Positions 1 through 7,914 of a stretch of 63,415 nt of DNA are shown in pieces (the first letter of the stretch is position 1; every line of letters starts with the position of its first letter). The position numbers and the translations under genes are program-made. The notes below the pieces were generated by a model that had not been told where the DNA came from, did no database searches, and saw only the letters and a list, made by a program, of their open reading frames with translations. Source of the DNA: Siminovitchia fortis (GTDB lineage: Bacteria > Bacillota > Bacilli > Bacillales > Bacillaceae_C). The stretch lies in assembly GCF_003605365.2 (NCBI RefSeq), contig NZ_QYTU02000022.1:1-63415 (forward strand), in the 5' to 3' direction.

Positions 1-7
1 CTAGATT

Positions 8-577
8 TTACTTTCGTAATTCAGGATGATAGGAAATGACAAAATGCAAAATCGTTAAGTCGGGAGAAGGATTCGTGTACTTATGAAGACGATCCCCTTT
101 AAAACGGATTGCATCGTATTCACCCAAATGAAATGTATCGCCGTCCACTCCCACCGTGAGTTGGCCGGACATCACCGTAACAAATTCCATCACACCTGCC
201 TGGTGCGCTTCCGACACATATTCACCGTAGGGCTTCAAGTATCCCCGATATAATTCAAACCCATGAGAACGAAACAAAGGTTCAGCGATAAACACTTCGT
301 CTGAACTTTTTAATTTCAGCCCATCCGTAGTTCTGGCAACAGCAACATCCGATTCAATGTCCAAGAGGGAAGTAATCGGAACTTTTAAGCCATCTGCAAT
401 TTTCCAAATAACAGACAGCGTTGGATTGGCCTCCCCTTGTTCTATTTTGAGTAACGTCAATTTGCTGACACCGACTTGTTTCGCCAAAGCTTCTATGCTC
501 ATTCCCTTGCTCAACCGAAACTGCCGCAAGTTTGCTCCTATTTTCTTTCCTGCATCTCCGGGATAATTTTTACCCAT
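8..577 (-). CDS. XRE-family regulator with C-terminal cupin sensor domain
   Basis: A 189-residue transcription factor. Residues about 12-70 form an XRE-type helix-turn-helix (KIGANLRQFR, then LAKQVGVSKLTLLKIEQGEANPT). Residues about 100-185 form a single cupin barrel (ELYRGYLKPYG, GDTFHLGEYDAIRF). In this family the cupin usually binds a small ligand and the HTH binds DNA as a dimer. The start is supported by GGAGG 5-10 bases upstream. The gene is divergent from azlC across about 100 bases, so it is probably the local regulator of azlCD. The ligand is unknown; branched-chain amino acids or analogues are a guess from the neighbour. Confidence 0.9.
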   Translation of the reverse strand: MGKNYPGDAGKKIGANLRQFRLSKGMSIEALAKQVGVSKLTLLKIEQGEANPTLSVIWKIADGLKVPITSLLDIESDVAVARTTDGLKLKSSDEVFIAEPLFRSHGFELYRGYLKPYGEYVSEAHQAGVMEFVTVMSGQLTVGVDGDTFHLGEYDAIRFKGDRLHKYTNPSPDLTILHFVISYHPELRK

Positions 578-642
578 TTTTTCTCCTCCAGCCTTCCTTT
601 TACACCTTTTTATATTATAATATACTACAAGTTAATTAAATT

Positions 643-656
643 ATACTTTTTAGTAT
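643..656. promoter_or_regulatory. Inverted repeat in the divergent azlC promoter region
   Basis: ATACT-tttt-AGTAT is a perfect 5-bp inverted repeat in the very AT-rich 100-bp gap between the XRE-cupin regulator and azlC. Position and symmetry suit an operator for that regulator, but only one copy is seen and binding is inferred. Confidence 0.3.
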
Positions 657-682
657 TCTGTTCAGCAAGGGGGGAAAGGGAT

Positions 683-1375
683 TTGGGCGAATTTAAACAT
701 ACAATCAAAACCGGTTTCATTGAGGCTCTTCCGCTGGCCATCGCCATTGGGGCGTATGGATTATCTTACGGGGTGCTCGCCAAACAAGCAAATTTTAGTC
801 TTACAGCCGCTGTGGCCATGTCCATGCTGGTGTTTTCAGGATCAGTCCAATTGGTGACAGTTGCCATGCTGGCATCAGGTACAACGATGCCAAGCGTTCT
901 TTTCACTTCTATCTTATTAAACTTGCGTAACTTATTATACGGGGCAGCCCTCGCGGAAGGACTTGCCCCTGCCAAAAGGAAGTGGCGATGGCTCTTATCT
1001 TTCGGCGTGTCGGATGAACCCTTCGTATTGGGGAGTGCCAGATTTAAAAAATACGGACCCGACCCCCTCTATTTTGGAGCAGTCGCCGCCACATTTTATT
1101 CGGCCTGGATTCTCTCATCCTATTTCGGGGCTTTTATTGGCGACAAGATTGACCCTTTGATGTTTGGTCTGGACTTGGCTTTCCCGGTCACTTTTACAGC
1201 CCTGCTCATTCCTTCTCTAAAAGGAAAGCCGGTCATCGCCACTGCTGTCACGGCTGCAGTTATTGTGTTTTTACTTGAGTATTTTTGGCCCGGCAATGAC
1301 CTAATAGTTGTTGTGACAGGTGTTTTAGCGCCGTTGGCAGGCCTATATGCAGCTAGGAGGACGCAGCATGCCTAA
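683..1375 (+). CDS. azlC: AzlC-type branched-chain amino acid exporter, large subunit
   Basis: A polytopic membrane protein of 230 residues, the usual AzlC length. It carries the family N-terminus (FIEALPLAIAIGAYGLSYG) and the segment LLNLRNLLYGAAL. AzlC works with AzlD to export branched-chain amino acids and toxic analogues such as 4-azaleucine. The reading frame is open further upstream, but a TTG at 683 preceded by GGGGGAAAGGG is the best start; the upstream ATG would run through the promoter and into the divergent regulator. The stop overlaps the azlD start by 8 bases, which implies translational coupling. Confidence 0.88.
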   Translation: MGEFKHTIKTGFIEALPLAIAIGAYGLSYGVLAKQANFSLTAAVAMSMLVFSGSVQLVTVAMLASGTTMPSVLFTSILLNLRNLLYGAALAEGLAPAKRKWRWLLSFGVSDEPFVLGSARFKKYGPDPLYFGAVAATFYSAWILSSYFGAFIGDKIDPLMFGLDLAFPVTFTALLIPSLKGKPVIATAVTAAVIVFLLEYFWPGNDLIVVVTGVLAPLAGLYAARRTQHA

Positions 1376-1682
1376 CCATTGGATAATCATCATCTTACTG
1401 GCTGTCTCCACATTTTTATCAAGAATTATCGGACTCGAGGTTATGGCAGGAAGAGAAATGAACCCGACATTGCGTTTATATTTCAGCTATGTTCCGGTTG
1501 CCATTATGACAGCACTAATCATCAACCAAGTGTTAACAACGTCGGACGGACATCTCTTCGTTTCATTTCCTGTCCTTTTGGGATGCCTGGCGGCCGTAGC
1601 TGTTATGAAGCTATCAAAAATGTTTCTTCCCTCAATCATTATGGGGATTGTGGCCGGATTATTGACCCGTTATTTCTTTTGA
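1368..1682 (+). CDS. azlD: AzlD-type branched-chain amino acid exporter, small subunit
   Basis: A 104-residue hydrophobic protein with about four membrane segments, matching AzlD in size and in its position directly after azlC. The ATG at 1368 has a perfect TAGGAGG seven bases upstream, located inside the end of azlC; a longer frame starting at 1347 lacks such a site. AzlD is the partner subunit of AzlC in the inner membrane. No terminator with a T-run is obvious in the 120 bases before the convergent atoE-like gene. Confidence 0.85.
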   Translation: MPNHWIIIILLAVSTFLSRIIGLEVMAGREMNPTLRLYFSYVPVAIMTALIINQVLTTSDGHLFVSFPVLLGCLAAVAVMKLSKMFLPSIIMGIVAGLLTRYFF

Positions 1683-1802
1683 TAAAAAAAATCAAGAATT
1701 GATACTGTTGAAATTATACCACCCCAACACTAATGAAATGGCCGATGCGGAAAATCAAAACTTTCTATGATGATTTTAAGGACTAATAATTTTACATTAA
1801 AG

Positions 1803-3137
1803 TTAAAAGAATAGTAGACCGATAGCGATCGGGAAAAAGCTGTAAAGTAATATGATGACACAAAACCCCATGATGTCCCGGACTTTAAGCCCGGCTATCG
1901 CGAGCAATGGCAGCGCCCAAAACGGCTGGATCATGTTTGTCCAAGCGTCGCCCCATGCGACCGCCATCGCTGTCTTGGCCGAATCCACACCGATTTCAAT
2001 TCCCGCTGGTATCATAATGGGGCCTTGCACTGCCCATTGACCGCCGCCGGACGGTACAAAAAAGTTCACGATGCCTGCACTGATAAATGTAAATAGCGGA
2101 TAAGTGAATTCCGTGGAAATATTGACAAACCATAACGACATGCTTTCAGATAACCCTGAAGCGACCATCATGCCCATAATCCCGGCATAAAAGGGAAATT
2201 GCACGATAATGCCGCCAACATTTTTCACTGCATTATTGACACTTGCCAAAAAACGCCTCGGGGTCCGATGTAAAATAACCCCCAAGAAAAGCATCGTAAA
2301 GTTTACGATATTAATATTTAAGTCAAAGCCATTGGTTACAAAATGATAAACAATAAAAGCAATTCCGAGCAAGCCAATTAATAACGAAATGATTTGGCTG
2401 TTTTCTAATCTGTCTGACGGTGTTAAGCTTTCCGCCGGTTCCTCCACTTTATCTTCAAAGGAATCAGCTTCCCAGTTCTTGGCAGACGTAATTTCCAGGC
2501 CTTCCCTTGATTTCAACATCAGCCGGTTGAGAAAGGGCAATGTGATTACCAATACAAAAACAATAAACAAGTTAAAGCCGCTAAACATCGTTTCTGAAAC
2601 CGGAATGATCCCCATCGAATCTTCCAAAAAATGATCGGGAGTTGCAATGAGTAACGGAATCGATCCTGATAAACCGCCATGCCATACTAAAAATCCGCTA
2701 TAGGCGCTCGCAACGAGCAATCGATAGTCAAGAGACTGCACCCGTTTGGCAACCTGTATCGCAATCAAAGCGCCGACGACAAGCCCGAATCCATAATTAA
2801 TCAATGAAGCAACTGTGGCAATAAATGTAACCAGCATAATCGCTTGTCCGGGCGTTTTAGCGAGCGTGCTTATTTTCACTAACCACTTCTTTATGATTGG
2901 CGTGTTAGCTAAAACATAGCCTGTCACAACAATCAGCGACATCTGCATGGAAAAACCGAGCAAATCCCAAAAACCATTCCCCCAATATTCAACCATTTGA
3001 ATGGGTGTACTGCTTGTAAAAACAATTCCCATCAAAAAGACGGCAAGTGTCAAAATAACAGCGAATAAAAACGCATCAGGCAAAAAGCGCTGCACCATCC
3101 GGTCAAAAAAGTTAGTGAGTGATTTTAAAATCGTCAT
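1803..3137 (-). CDS. atoE: AtoE-type short-chain fatty acid transporter
   Basis: A 444-residue integral membrane protein. The N-terminus (FFDRMVQRFLPDAFLFAVIL) and the internal VPSGGGQWAVQGPI segment are typical of the short-chain fatty acid transporter family named for E. coli AtoE. About ten to twelve membrane segments are visible. The expected role is uptake of butyrate-like acids. No acetoacetate CoA-transferase or thiolase genes lie next to it, so the substrate is not confirmed by context. A GGGAGGGG site sits just ahead of the ATG, with rather short spacing. Confidence 0.85.
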   Translation of the reverse strand: MTILKSLTNFFDRMVQRFLPDAFLFAVILTLAVFLMGIVFTSSTPIQMVEYWGNGFWDLLGFSMQMSLIVVTGYVLANTPIIKKWLVKISTLAKTPGQAIMLVTFIATVASLINYGFGLVVGALIAIQVAKRVQSLDYRLLVASAYSGFLVWHGGLSGSIPLLIATPDHFLEDSMGIIPVSETMFSGFNLFIVFVLVITLPFLNRLMLKSREGLEITSAKNWEADSFEDKVEEPAESLTPSDRLENSQIISLLIGLLGIAFIVYHFVTNGFDLNINIVNFTMLFLGVILHRTPRRFLASVNNAVKNVGGIIVQFPFYAGIMGMMVASGLSESMSLWFVNISTEFTYPLFTFISAGIVNFFVPSGGGQWAVQGPIMIPAGIEIGVDSAKTAMAVAWGDAWTNMIQPFWALPLLAIAGLKVRDIMGFCVIILLYSFFPIAIGLLFF

Positions 3138-3186
3138 CCCCTCCCTTTTTAATTACTATTCAGGAGGGGGAACGATTATACGAGAG

Positions 3187-3222
3187 TTGGCCCACCAGGC
3201 TGCAATGCAGTTGGTGGGCCAA
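3187..3222. repeat. Strong hairpin between the HepT gene and atoE
   Basis: The 11-bp arms TTGGCCCACCA and TGGTGGGCCAA enclose a second small stem (CTGCA/TGCAG). It begins right after the HepT-like stop codon and could terminate the TA operon, although no clear T-run follows on either strand. Confidence 0.5.
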
Positions 3223-3223
3223 C

Positions 3224-3634
3224 CTATTTCAAACTTAAAATAATTCGTGAATAATCCTTAAAGTCCTGTAGGTGCCGCTCAATGATCGCCTGAAGAATAT
3301 CAAGACGAATGGCCCGGTAATCATGGACGGCAATATTGCGGAAGCCCACCATATTCATTAGGGTTTTCGCTAAGCTAGTGTCAATGATCTTTGCTTCCTC
3401 CAGCAGCTTGAACGCTTCCCGGCTTGTCTTTGGTAAACCTAGTTTTTTTTCACTTATTATATGCATCGCCAGATCAATGCTTGCCTCACACGCACGCTGA
3501 ATATTCAAGATGATGCTGTCTTGCTTCGTGAAATTCTTTAAATTTTCCGGGTTATTTTCATATTCCTCCTGAATTCGCATTAAACAACGTTCAATCGTAT
3601 TTATTTTGTTAAGCACGATATCGCCGTCAATCAT
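3224..3634 (-). CDS. hepT: HepT-like RNase/toxin (DUF86) of a HepT-MntA pair
   Basis: A 136-residue all-helical protein of the HEPN/DUF86 family. The catalytic RX4HXY motif is intact as RNIAVHDY (about residues 99-106). In characterised pairs HepT is an mRNA- or tRNA-targeting toxin that the cognate MntA silences by AMPylating the tyrosine of this motif. The gene overlaps the end of the MntA gene by 8 bases and has its own AGAGGGAG site. The intact motif suggests a working toxin. The natural trigger is unknown. Confidence 0.88.
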   Translation of the reverse strand: MIDGDIVLNKINTIERCLMRIQEEYENNPENLKNFTKQDSIILNIQRACEASIDLAMHIISEKKLGLPKTSREAFKLLEEAKIIDTSLAKTLMNMVGFRNIAVHDYRAIRLDILQAIIERHLQDFKDYSRIILSLK

Positions 3635-4031
3635 AAATACTCCCTCTTTCCCTTATACCCCGCAAGATTTCAGCCCGCTGTTCGTTCAACGTCACGTACA
3701 TTGATAAGGCCTTCATACGCTCCTTTACAAAAATATTTTTATTTGCACAATAAATCAATTCACCAGTTGAAAAAATTTGAGCTGCAAATACGGTATCCAC
3801 TTGTCTTATGTCTGCAAGATCAACCTCAACATTGCATAAATCCGCAAGGTCCCCAGCCAGTAAAAAGCGCTCATAATGGGAAAGTTTCTTTTGCGAATAA
3901 TAAGCAATATCCAGATCACTGTCTGCACTGGCTGTCCCTTTTGCATACGAGCCAAATAAGAGTATGAATTCCGGCTGCAGCCGATCTATTAACATTTTTA
4001 CTATCGATTGTTTCAAGTTCGGCTGAAGCAA
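3627..4031 (-). CDS. mntA: MntA-like minimal nucleotidyltransferase antitoxin
   Basis: A 134-residue protein of the polymerase-beta superfamily. The active-site pattern GSX10DXD is exact: GSYAKGT at about 27-33 and the DLD aspartates at 39 and 41. Characterised MntA proteins add AMP units to the HepT tyrosine and so neutralise the toxin. The likely start is a TTG with GGGGGTG six bases upstream. It is the first gene of a two-gene operon, the normal antitoxin-before-toxin order for this family. Confidence 0.87.
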   Translation of the reverse strand: MLQPNLKQSIVKMLIDRLQPEFILLFGSYAKGTASADSDLDIAYYSQKKLSHYERFLLAGDLADLCNVEVDLADIRQVDTVFAAQIFSTGELIYCANKNIFVKERMKALSMYVTLNEQRAEILRGIRERGSIYD

Positions 4032-4110
4032 CCGTCACACCCCCAATTATCCAGATACTTACGATTTATTATACAACTTATCTGAAAATTATACACCAGT
4101 TACGAATATA

Positions 4111-4152
4111 AGAAGCCGGGATAGTGCTGCGTCGGACACTTTCCCGGCTTCT
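4111..4152 (-). terminator. Terminator hairpin after the HtrA-type protease gene
   Basis: The 11-bp arms AGAAGCCGGGA and TCCCGGCTTCT lie immediately downstream of the protease stop codon. Only a weak T-rich tail follows. Confidence 0.6.
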
Positions 4153-4155
4153 CCG

Positions 4156-5268
4156 CTATCTCTTATTGCTGGCCAGTTTCACGGTAAAAGTATGTTTTTC
4201 ACTTCCTCGGTACACTTCCAACGTTACCTGATCACCAACTGAAAGTTTTGTGTATAAAAACTTCCGCAGTTCTCCTTCATCCTTAATGGATTTTCCATTG
4301 ATGGATACGATGACATCCTGGACTTTTAACCCTGCTTTTGCGATTTCCGAGTTTTCGTCAATTGAAGCGACCATCACACCTTCTTTGACTGCATCCGGAA
4401 GATCCTGCAAATAAAAAGGCAGGACTTTATCCAGGCCAACGACACTCACTCCCAAGTACGGCCGGACAACCTGGCCGTTTTTAATGATTTCTTCGGCAAT
4501 CGTTGTAACCTCATTGCTTGGGATGGCAAATCCCAATCCTTCCACTCCATTTTCTGAAATTTTCAGGCTGTTGATCCCTACAAGCTCACCGGAAGCATTG
4601 ATCAGTGCCCCGCCGCTGTTTCCCGGATTGATTGCGGCATCTGTCTGGATCACATCAAGATCCCAATCGCCCGCTGAAGTTGTCACCTTAATCGTACGAT
4701 TGACCGCACTGACGATTCCTTGTGTCACTGTTCTTGAAAGGTCGAGTCCCAGCGGATTTCCAATTGCAATGACCTGATCACCGGCACGCAGCGCGTCGGA
4801 ATCACCGACCTTCAGGGGGGCGATATCATAGTTTCCTTTAATCTTTAACACAGCGATGTCTGTTAGCGGATCTGTTCCAATCAGTTCTGCTTCGGCCACT
4901 TTTCCATTATATAAAGAAATATCAATCTGTCCGGCTCCTTCAATCACATGATTGTTTGTCAGGATAAAGGCTTCTTTATCCGTTTTTTTATAAATGACGC
5001 CAGATCCTGTTCCCGACGTGACTTCCTTTGAAGGCTGAAACCCGTCAGGTTGATTTTTTTTATTGACAACCCCCACAATCGCCTTAGATGAATGCTCAAC
5101 GATGTCGGAAATTGAATTTGAGCTTGCGGCAGCCTTTTCGACATTGACATTTTCCGTAGTTTCAACCGGCTGATCAACTTGATTGGAATCAAAATACTGG
5201 ACCGAAGCCAAAGTAATGGCCGAACCAATAAGACTCGCAGTGAACATTGATAAGAAACGCTTGAACAT
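4156..5268 (-). CDS. htrA: HtrA/DegP-type membrane-anchored serine protease with PDZ domain
   Basis: A roughly 370-residue trypsin-fold protease. An N-terminal membrane anchor (about residues 8-26) is followed by an acidic linker. The catalytic triad is complete: His in LTNNHVIEG (about 107), Asp in LTDIAVLKI (about 137) and Ser in NPGNSGGAL (about 218). One PDZ domain occupies roughly 275-365. Such proteins degrade misfolded secreted proteins outside the membrane. Two adjacent ATG codons are possible; the second gives better spacing from GGAGG. It lies downstream of a two-component system, and its own promoter carries the same direct repeats as the regulator operon, so it is probably a direct target. 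Confidence 0.93.
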   Translation of the reverse strand: MFKRFLSMFTASLIGSAITLASVQYFDSNQVDQPVETTENVNVEKAAASSNSISDIVEHSSKAIVGVVNKKNQPDGFQPSKEVTSGTGSGVIYKKTDKEAFILTNNHVIEGAGQIDISLYNGKVAEAELIGTDPLTDIAVLKIKGNYDIAPLKVGDSDALRAGDQVIAIGNPLGLDLSRTVTQGIVSAVNRTIKVTTSAGDWDLDVIQTDAAINPGNSGGALINASGELVGINSLKISENGVEGLGFAIPSNEVTTIAEEIIKNGQVVRPYLGVSVVGLDKVLPFYLQDLPDAVKEGVMVASIDENSEIAKAGLKVQDVIVSINGKSIKDEGELRKFLYTKLSVGDQVTLEVYRGSEKHTFTVKLASNKR

Positions 5269-5319
5269 CATTCCTCCATCCTTTCATCACCTTCTTAATG
5301 CAACTATAAAAGACCTCTG

Positions 5320-5335
5320 TGTCAGGAAGATGTCA
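5320..5335 (-). promoter_or_regulatory. Direct-repeat box ahead of the htrA-type gene
   Basis: On the minus strand two TGACA half sites lie 11 bases apart (TGACATCTTCCTGACA), about 50-70 bases before the protease start and just upstream of a TATAGT -10 candidate. The same block precedes the response-regulator gene at 7516-7531. The arrangement fits an OmpR/PhoP-type activator site. Confidence 0.6.
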
Positions 5336-5350
5336 GGTTAATTTTTTCCA

Positions 5351-5380
5351 TAAAAAATACTGCCGCAAACGAAACGGCAG
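5351..5380 (-). terminator. Rho-independent terminator after the histidine kinase gene
   Basis: The CTGCCG...CGGCAG stem begins right after the kinase stop and is followed on the minus strand by TATTTTTTATGG. Confidence 0.8.
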
Positions 5381-6796
5381 CTAATCAGTTTTCGGCAGGC
5401 TGATCCGGAAGGTCGTCCCGGAAGAAGTACTTTCGATCAATTCCAGATCTCCATTCATTGCCTGGGCCATCATTTTGCTGTAAGGCAATCCAAGCCCAAG
5501 GCCTCCAACTTTATATTTTTTCTCCTGACCTCGATAAAACCGTTCAAAAATAAAAGACTGCTCCTCTTGAGGTATCCCCGTCCCTGTATCTTTTATATCA
5601 ATCATAACCTTGCTTTGTGACTCGTTCATTATAACTTCAATTTTTCCGGGAAGAGCCATCGCCTGCCCGGCGTTATTCAGAAGGTTTGTCATGATTTGCT
5701 GCAGCCGGACGCCATCTACCCGGACGCTGGCATCATCTTGAAGCGGTTTTACTTCGACAGTAAGCCCTGCAACCGGCTTCCCAGCCTCCCATTGATAAAC
5801 CGACTCTTTTACCAGCTCATTGATTGAGTGTTCCTCCATTGTTAAAGGAACAGCGTTGGCCGCAAACGAATTGAAAGCCAATAAATCTTCCACCATCGTC
5901 CTCATTTTGGCTGTTTCTTTTAATGAAATTTCCAAAAACTCCTTCGCTTCTTCGCCGCTGACAACTTCTTCATCAATGGCCTGCAAAAGACCGCTGATGG
6001 AAGTGACCGGCGTCTTCAATTCGTGGGTGACCCCTGCAAGCAATTCTGTACGAAGGGATTCGAGTTTCTGCAGCTGCTGCGACATCTCTTTAAAAGAATG
6101 GATCAATTCATCTACTTCTTCCGCCTTTGCGTCACTGGGAAGATCTACTTCATAGTTGCCTTTCCGCACCTGTTCGGCAGCTTTTGACACTTCCTTGATC
6201 GGTTTGGATAACTTCCTTGATAAAATATAGACAGCTGCCCAGCCAATCAGCGCGAGACTGACAATCATAATGGTAAGCTGTTGATATTCCTGATTTACTT
6301 TTGACAGGTTAGCTTGGGTTTCAGTGATCACAACCCAACCCAGGAGCACGGAATCAAATTCAATCGGCTTTTTCACCATATAAAAAGGTTCGTACCCTTT
6401 TTCCGAAAGCTTAATCACTTCTTTCGGGTTATTAAGCAAGGTTGGATCAAACCGTTTCAAAGGGCTTTGCGGGCGGTTATTGGCCAGGATGGCCCCTCTT
6501 GAATCAGTAATATAAATACTAGGATTGCTCTCCATATTCAACAGATCTCCACGCTCGGAAAACAAGCCGGGAACTTCATTCAACGGGGGGATAGCCGGCT
6601 CTTCGTTAGCCACCAACCGGTTCGCTGTCTCTTCAGCCATGAATTCCAGCATATGAAGCCGGTTTTCCAATGTCGTATGGCGAATCCATAAAGCTGAAAC
6701 GATGGCCATTATCACCAGCCCGATGATAATGGTGAGCAAATACCGTGTTGTCCAATAACGCTGCAGCGATATTTTTTTCTTAGGCATCCCGGACAC
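5381..6796 (-). CDS. Sensor histidine kinase of the htrA-linked two-component system
   Basis: A 471-residue kinase. Membrane segments at about 18-40 and 173-193 bracket an extracytoplasmic sensor domain of about 130 residues. A HAMP domain follows, then the H-box LAGVTHELKTPVTS with the phosphorylated His near 258. The ATPase domain shows the N-box (LLNNAGQA) and the G-boxes DTGTGIP and GGLGLGL. The gene overlaps the response-regulator stop by 17 bases. Linkage to an HtrA protease recalls the CssRS secretion-stress system, but I cannot show orthology. The GTG and a nearby ATG are both possible starts. Confidence 0.92.
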   Translation of the reverse strand: MSGMPKKKISLQRYWTTRYLLTIIIGLVIMAIVSALWIRHTTLENRLHMLEFMAEETANRLVANEEPAIPPLNEVPGLFSERGDLLNMESNPSIYITDSRGAILANNRPQSPLKRFDPTLLNNPKEVIKLSEKGYEPFYMVKKPIEFDSVLLGWVVITETQANLSKVNQEYQQLTIMIVSLALIGWAAVYILSRKLSKPIKEVSKAAEQVRKGNYEVDLPSDAKAEEVDELIHSFKEMSQQLQKLESLRTELLAGVTHELKTPVTSISGLLQAIDEEVVSGEEAKEFLEISLKETAKMRTMVEDLLAFNSFAANAVPLTMEEHSINELVKESVYQWEAGKPVAGLTVEVKPLQDDASVRVDGVRLQQIMTNLLNNAGQAMALPGKIEVIMNESQSKVMIDIKDTGTGIPQEEQSFIFERFYRGQEKKYKVGGLGLGLPYSKMMAQAMNGDLELIESTSSGTTFRISLPKTD

Positions 6797-7460
6797 TGAG
6801 CTGATACCCCAATCCCCGGAGTGTCCTGATTTCCCCGTCTTGTATAGGCCAATCCTTCAGCGATTTCCTTAGCCTCTTGATCGACAGGTCCACCGCACGG
6901 TCACTGCCTTCATACTCCCATCCCCAAATCTTCTCTATGAGCTGTTCCCTTGTGAATGTTTGATTGGGATGCTCTGCAAGAAAAAGCAGCAGAGACAAGT
7001 CGCGTGGGGCCAAACGGATCTCTTCTCCATTCAACTTCACACGGTGGCCTTGTAAATCAATTTCCAATCCTCCGTACCGTTTGACGGGATGGTCATTTTT
7101 TTCAGTCCTGCGCAGTACAGCCTTTACCCTCGCAACAACTTCCTCCCCTACAAACGGCTTGGAAATATAATCATCGGCTCCTTTATTTAAACCGTCCAGC
7201 CTGTAATTCACTTCTCCGAGAGCCGTCAACATAATGACGGGACAATCACTTTTCTTCCTGATTTCCTGTAAAACTTCCCAGCCGCTCAAGCCTGGCAGCA
7301 TGACATCCAGCAATACAAGAGCAGGCTTGACTGCTTCAAATTTTTCCAATGCATCCGTTCCGTTTGAAACGGATTCGGTTTGAAAACCGGCCTTTCTTAA
7401 ATAAACTTTCAGCACTTGATTAATGGGAAATTCATCTTCGACGATTAAAATAGTGTTCAT
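6780..7460 (-). CDS. OmpR-family response regulator
   Basis: About 226 residues. The N-terminal receiver domain has the acidic pair in VEDE, the phospho-acceptor Asp in LVLLDVMLPG (about residue 52) and the conserved Lys in YISKPF. The C-terminal winged helix (LAPRDLSLLLFLAEHPNQ, then RAVDLSIKRLR) is of the OmpR/PhoB type. The ATG at 7460 has AAAGGG eight bases upstream and is preferred over the GTG at 7469. It is first in an operon with its kinase. Paired TGACA repeats lie upstream of this operon and of the protease gene, which suggests autoregulation. Confidence 0.92.
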   Translation of the reverse strand: MNTILIVEDEFPINQVLKVYLRKAGFQTESVSNGTDALEKFEAVKPALVLLDVMLPGLSGWEVLQEIRKKSDCPVIMLTALGEVNYRLDGLNKGADDYISKPFVGEEVVARVKAVLRRTEKNDHPVKRYGGLEIDLQGHRVKLNGEEIRLAPRDLSLLLFLAEHPNQTFTREQLIEKIWGWEYEGSDRAVDLSIKRLRKSLKDWPIQDGEIRTLRGLGYQLSVRDA

Positions 7461-7515
7461 TTTCGTCACCCTTTGAGAATTATGCTGCTAATCCATTCAC
7501 TTTATCATGAAAAGA

Positions 7516-7531
7516 TGTCAGGAAGATGTCA
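7516..7531 (-). promoter_or_regulatory. Direct-repeat box ahead of the response-regulator operon
   Basis: On the minus strand the sequence TGACATCTTCCTGACA gives two half sites spaced 11 bases, identical in spacing and core to the block at 5320-5335. It ends about 55 bases before the response-regulator start. Confidence 0.6.
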
Positions 7532-7544
7532 AGGCTTAAAAACA

Positions 7545-7803
7545 AAGGCGGAAGCGCCTGTTTATCGACGTACAGACTGAGCGCTTCTGACGAGATAAAG
7601 GATAAGGAAAGGCGGAGAGTGCCTGCTTATCGGCGACAAGCATAAGACGAGCGCTGAAGAAGGCGTGGTTTGCCTTCAGCAGCGATTGGCTTATGACCTC
7701 GAGCCGATGGCACTCGCAGCCGGACAACACGCGCAGCGGAGCGATGTTGACTTATCGTAGGAAGAAGCGTGAAGTCTGCTAGTCGATAGGCGCTGGAGCC
7801 GGA
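7545..7803. repeat. Large nested palindromic intergenic repeat, copy A
   Basis: This is an approximately 260-bp element that recurs in opposite orientation at about 55495-55752 with long identical stretches. Arms pair from outside in: GCGCCTG...ATCGAC near 7554-7568 with GTCGATAGGCGC at 7782-7793; GAGTGCC...ATCGGC near 7616-7633 with GCCGATGGCACTC at 7703-7715; and a central stem at about 7641-7664 with 7672-7695 around a short loop. Both copies contain an open frame that would be called a hypothetical protein, but it only traces the repeat. No transposase is present. Confidence 0.8.
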
Positions 7804-7865
7804 CGTCGCACAAAAAGATAATGAGTTTCCAACAACTTAAGCGCTTTTTAATTTCCTAAACAAAA

Positions 7866-7914
7866 ACAAAAGGCTGACCGGATCATTTGATAATGAATCC
7901 AATCAACCTTTCAA
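7866..7914 (-). terminator. Terminator after the Blt/NorA-type exporter gene
   Basis: The arms AAAGGTTGA and TCAGCCTTT flank a long imperfect stem that starts in the last codons of the gene. On the minus strand it is followed by TGTTTTTG. Confidence 0.6.

Noticed and set aside
7536-7730. Open frame MLSGCECHRLEV..., repeated as a similar frame at 55567-55818
   Set aside because: It lies wholly inside the palindromic repeat in both copies, has no ribosome binding site, and its conservation is explained by DNA-level repeat identity.
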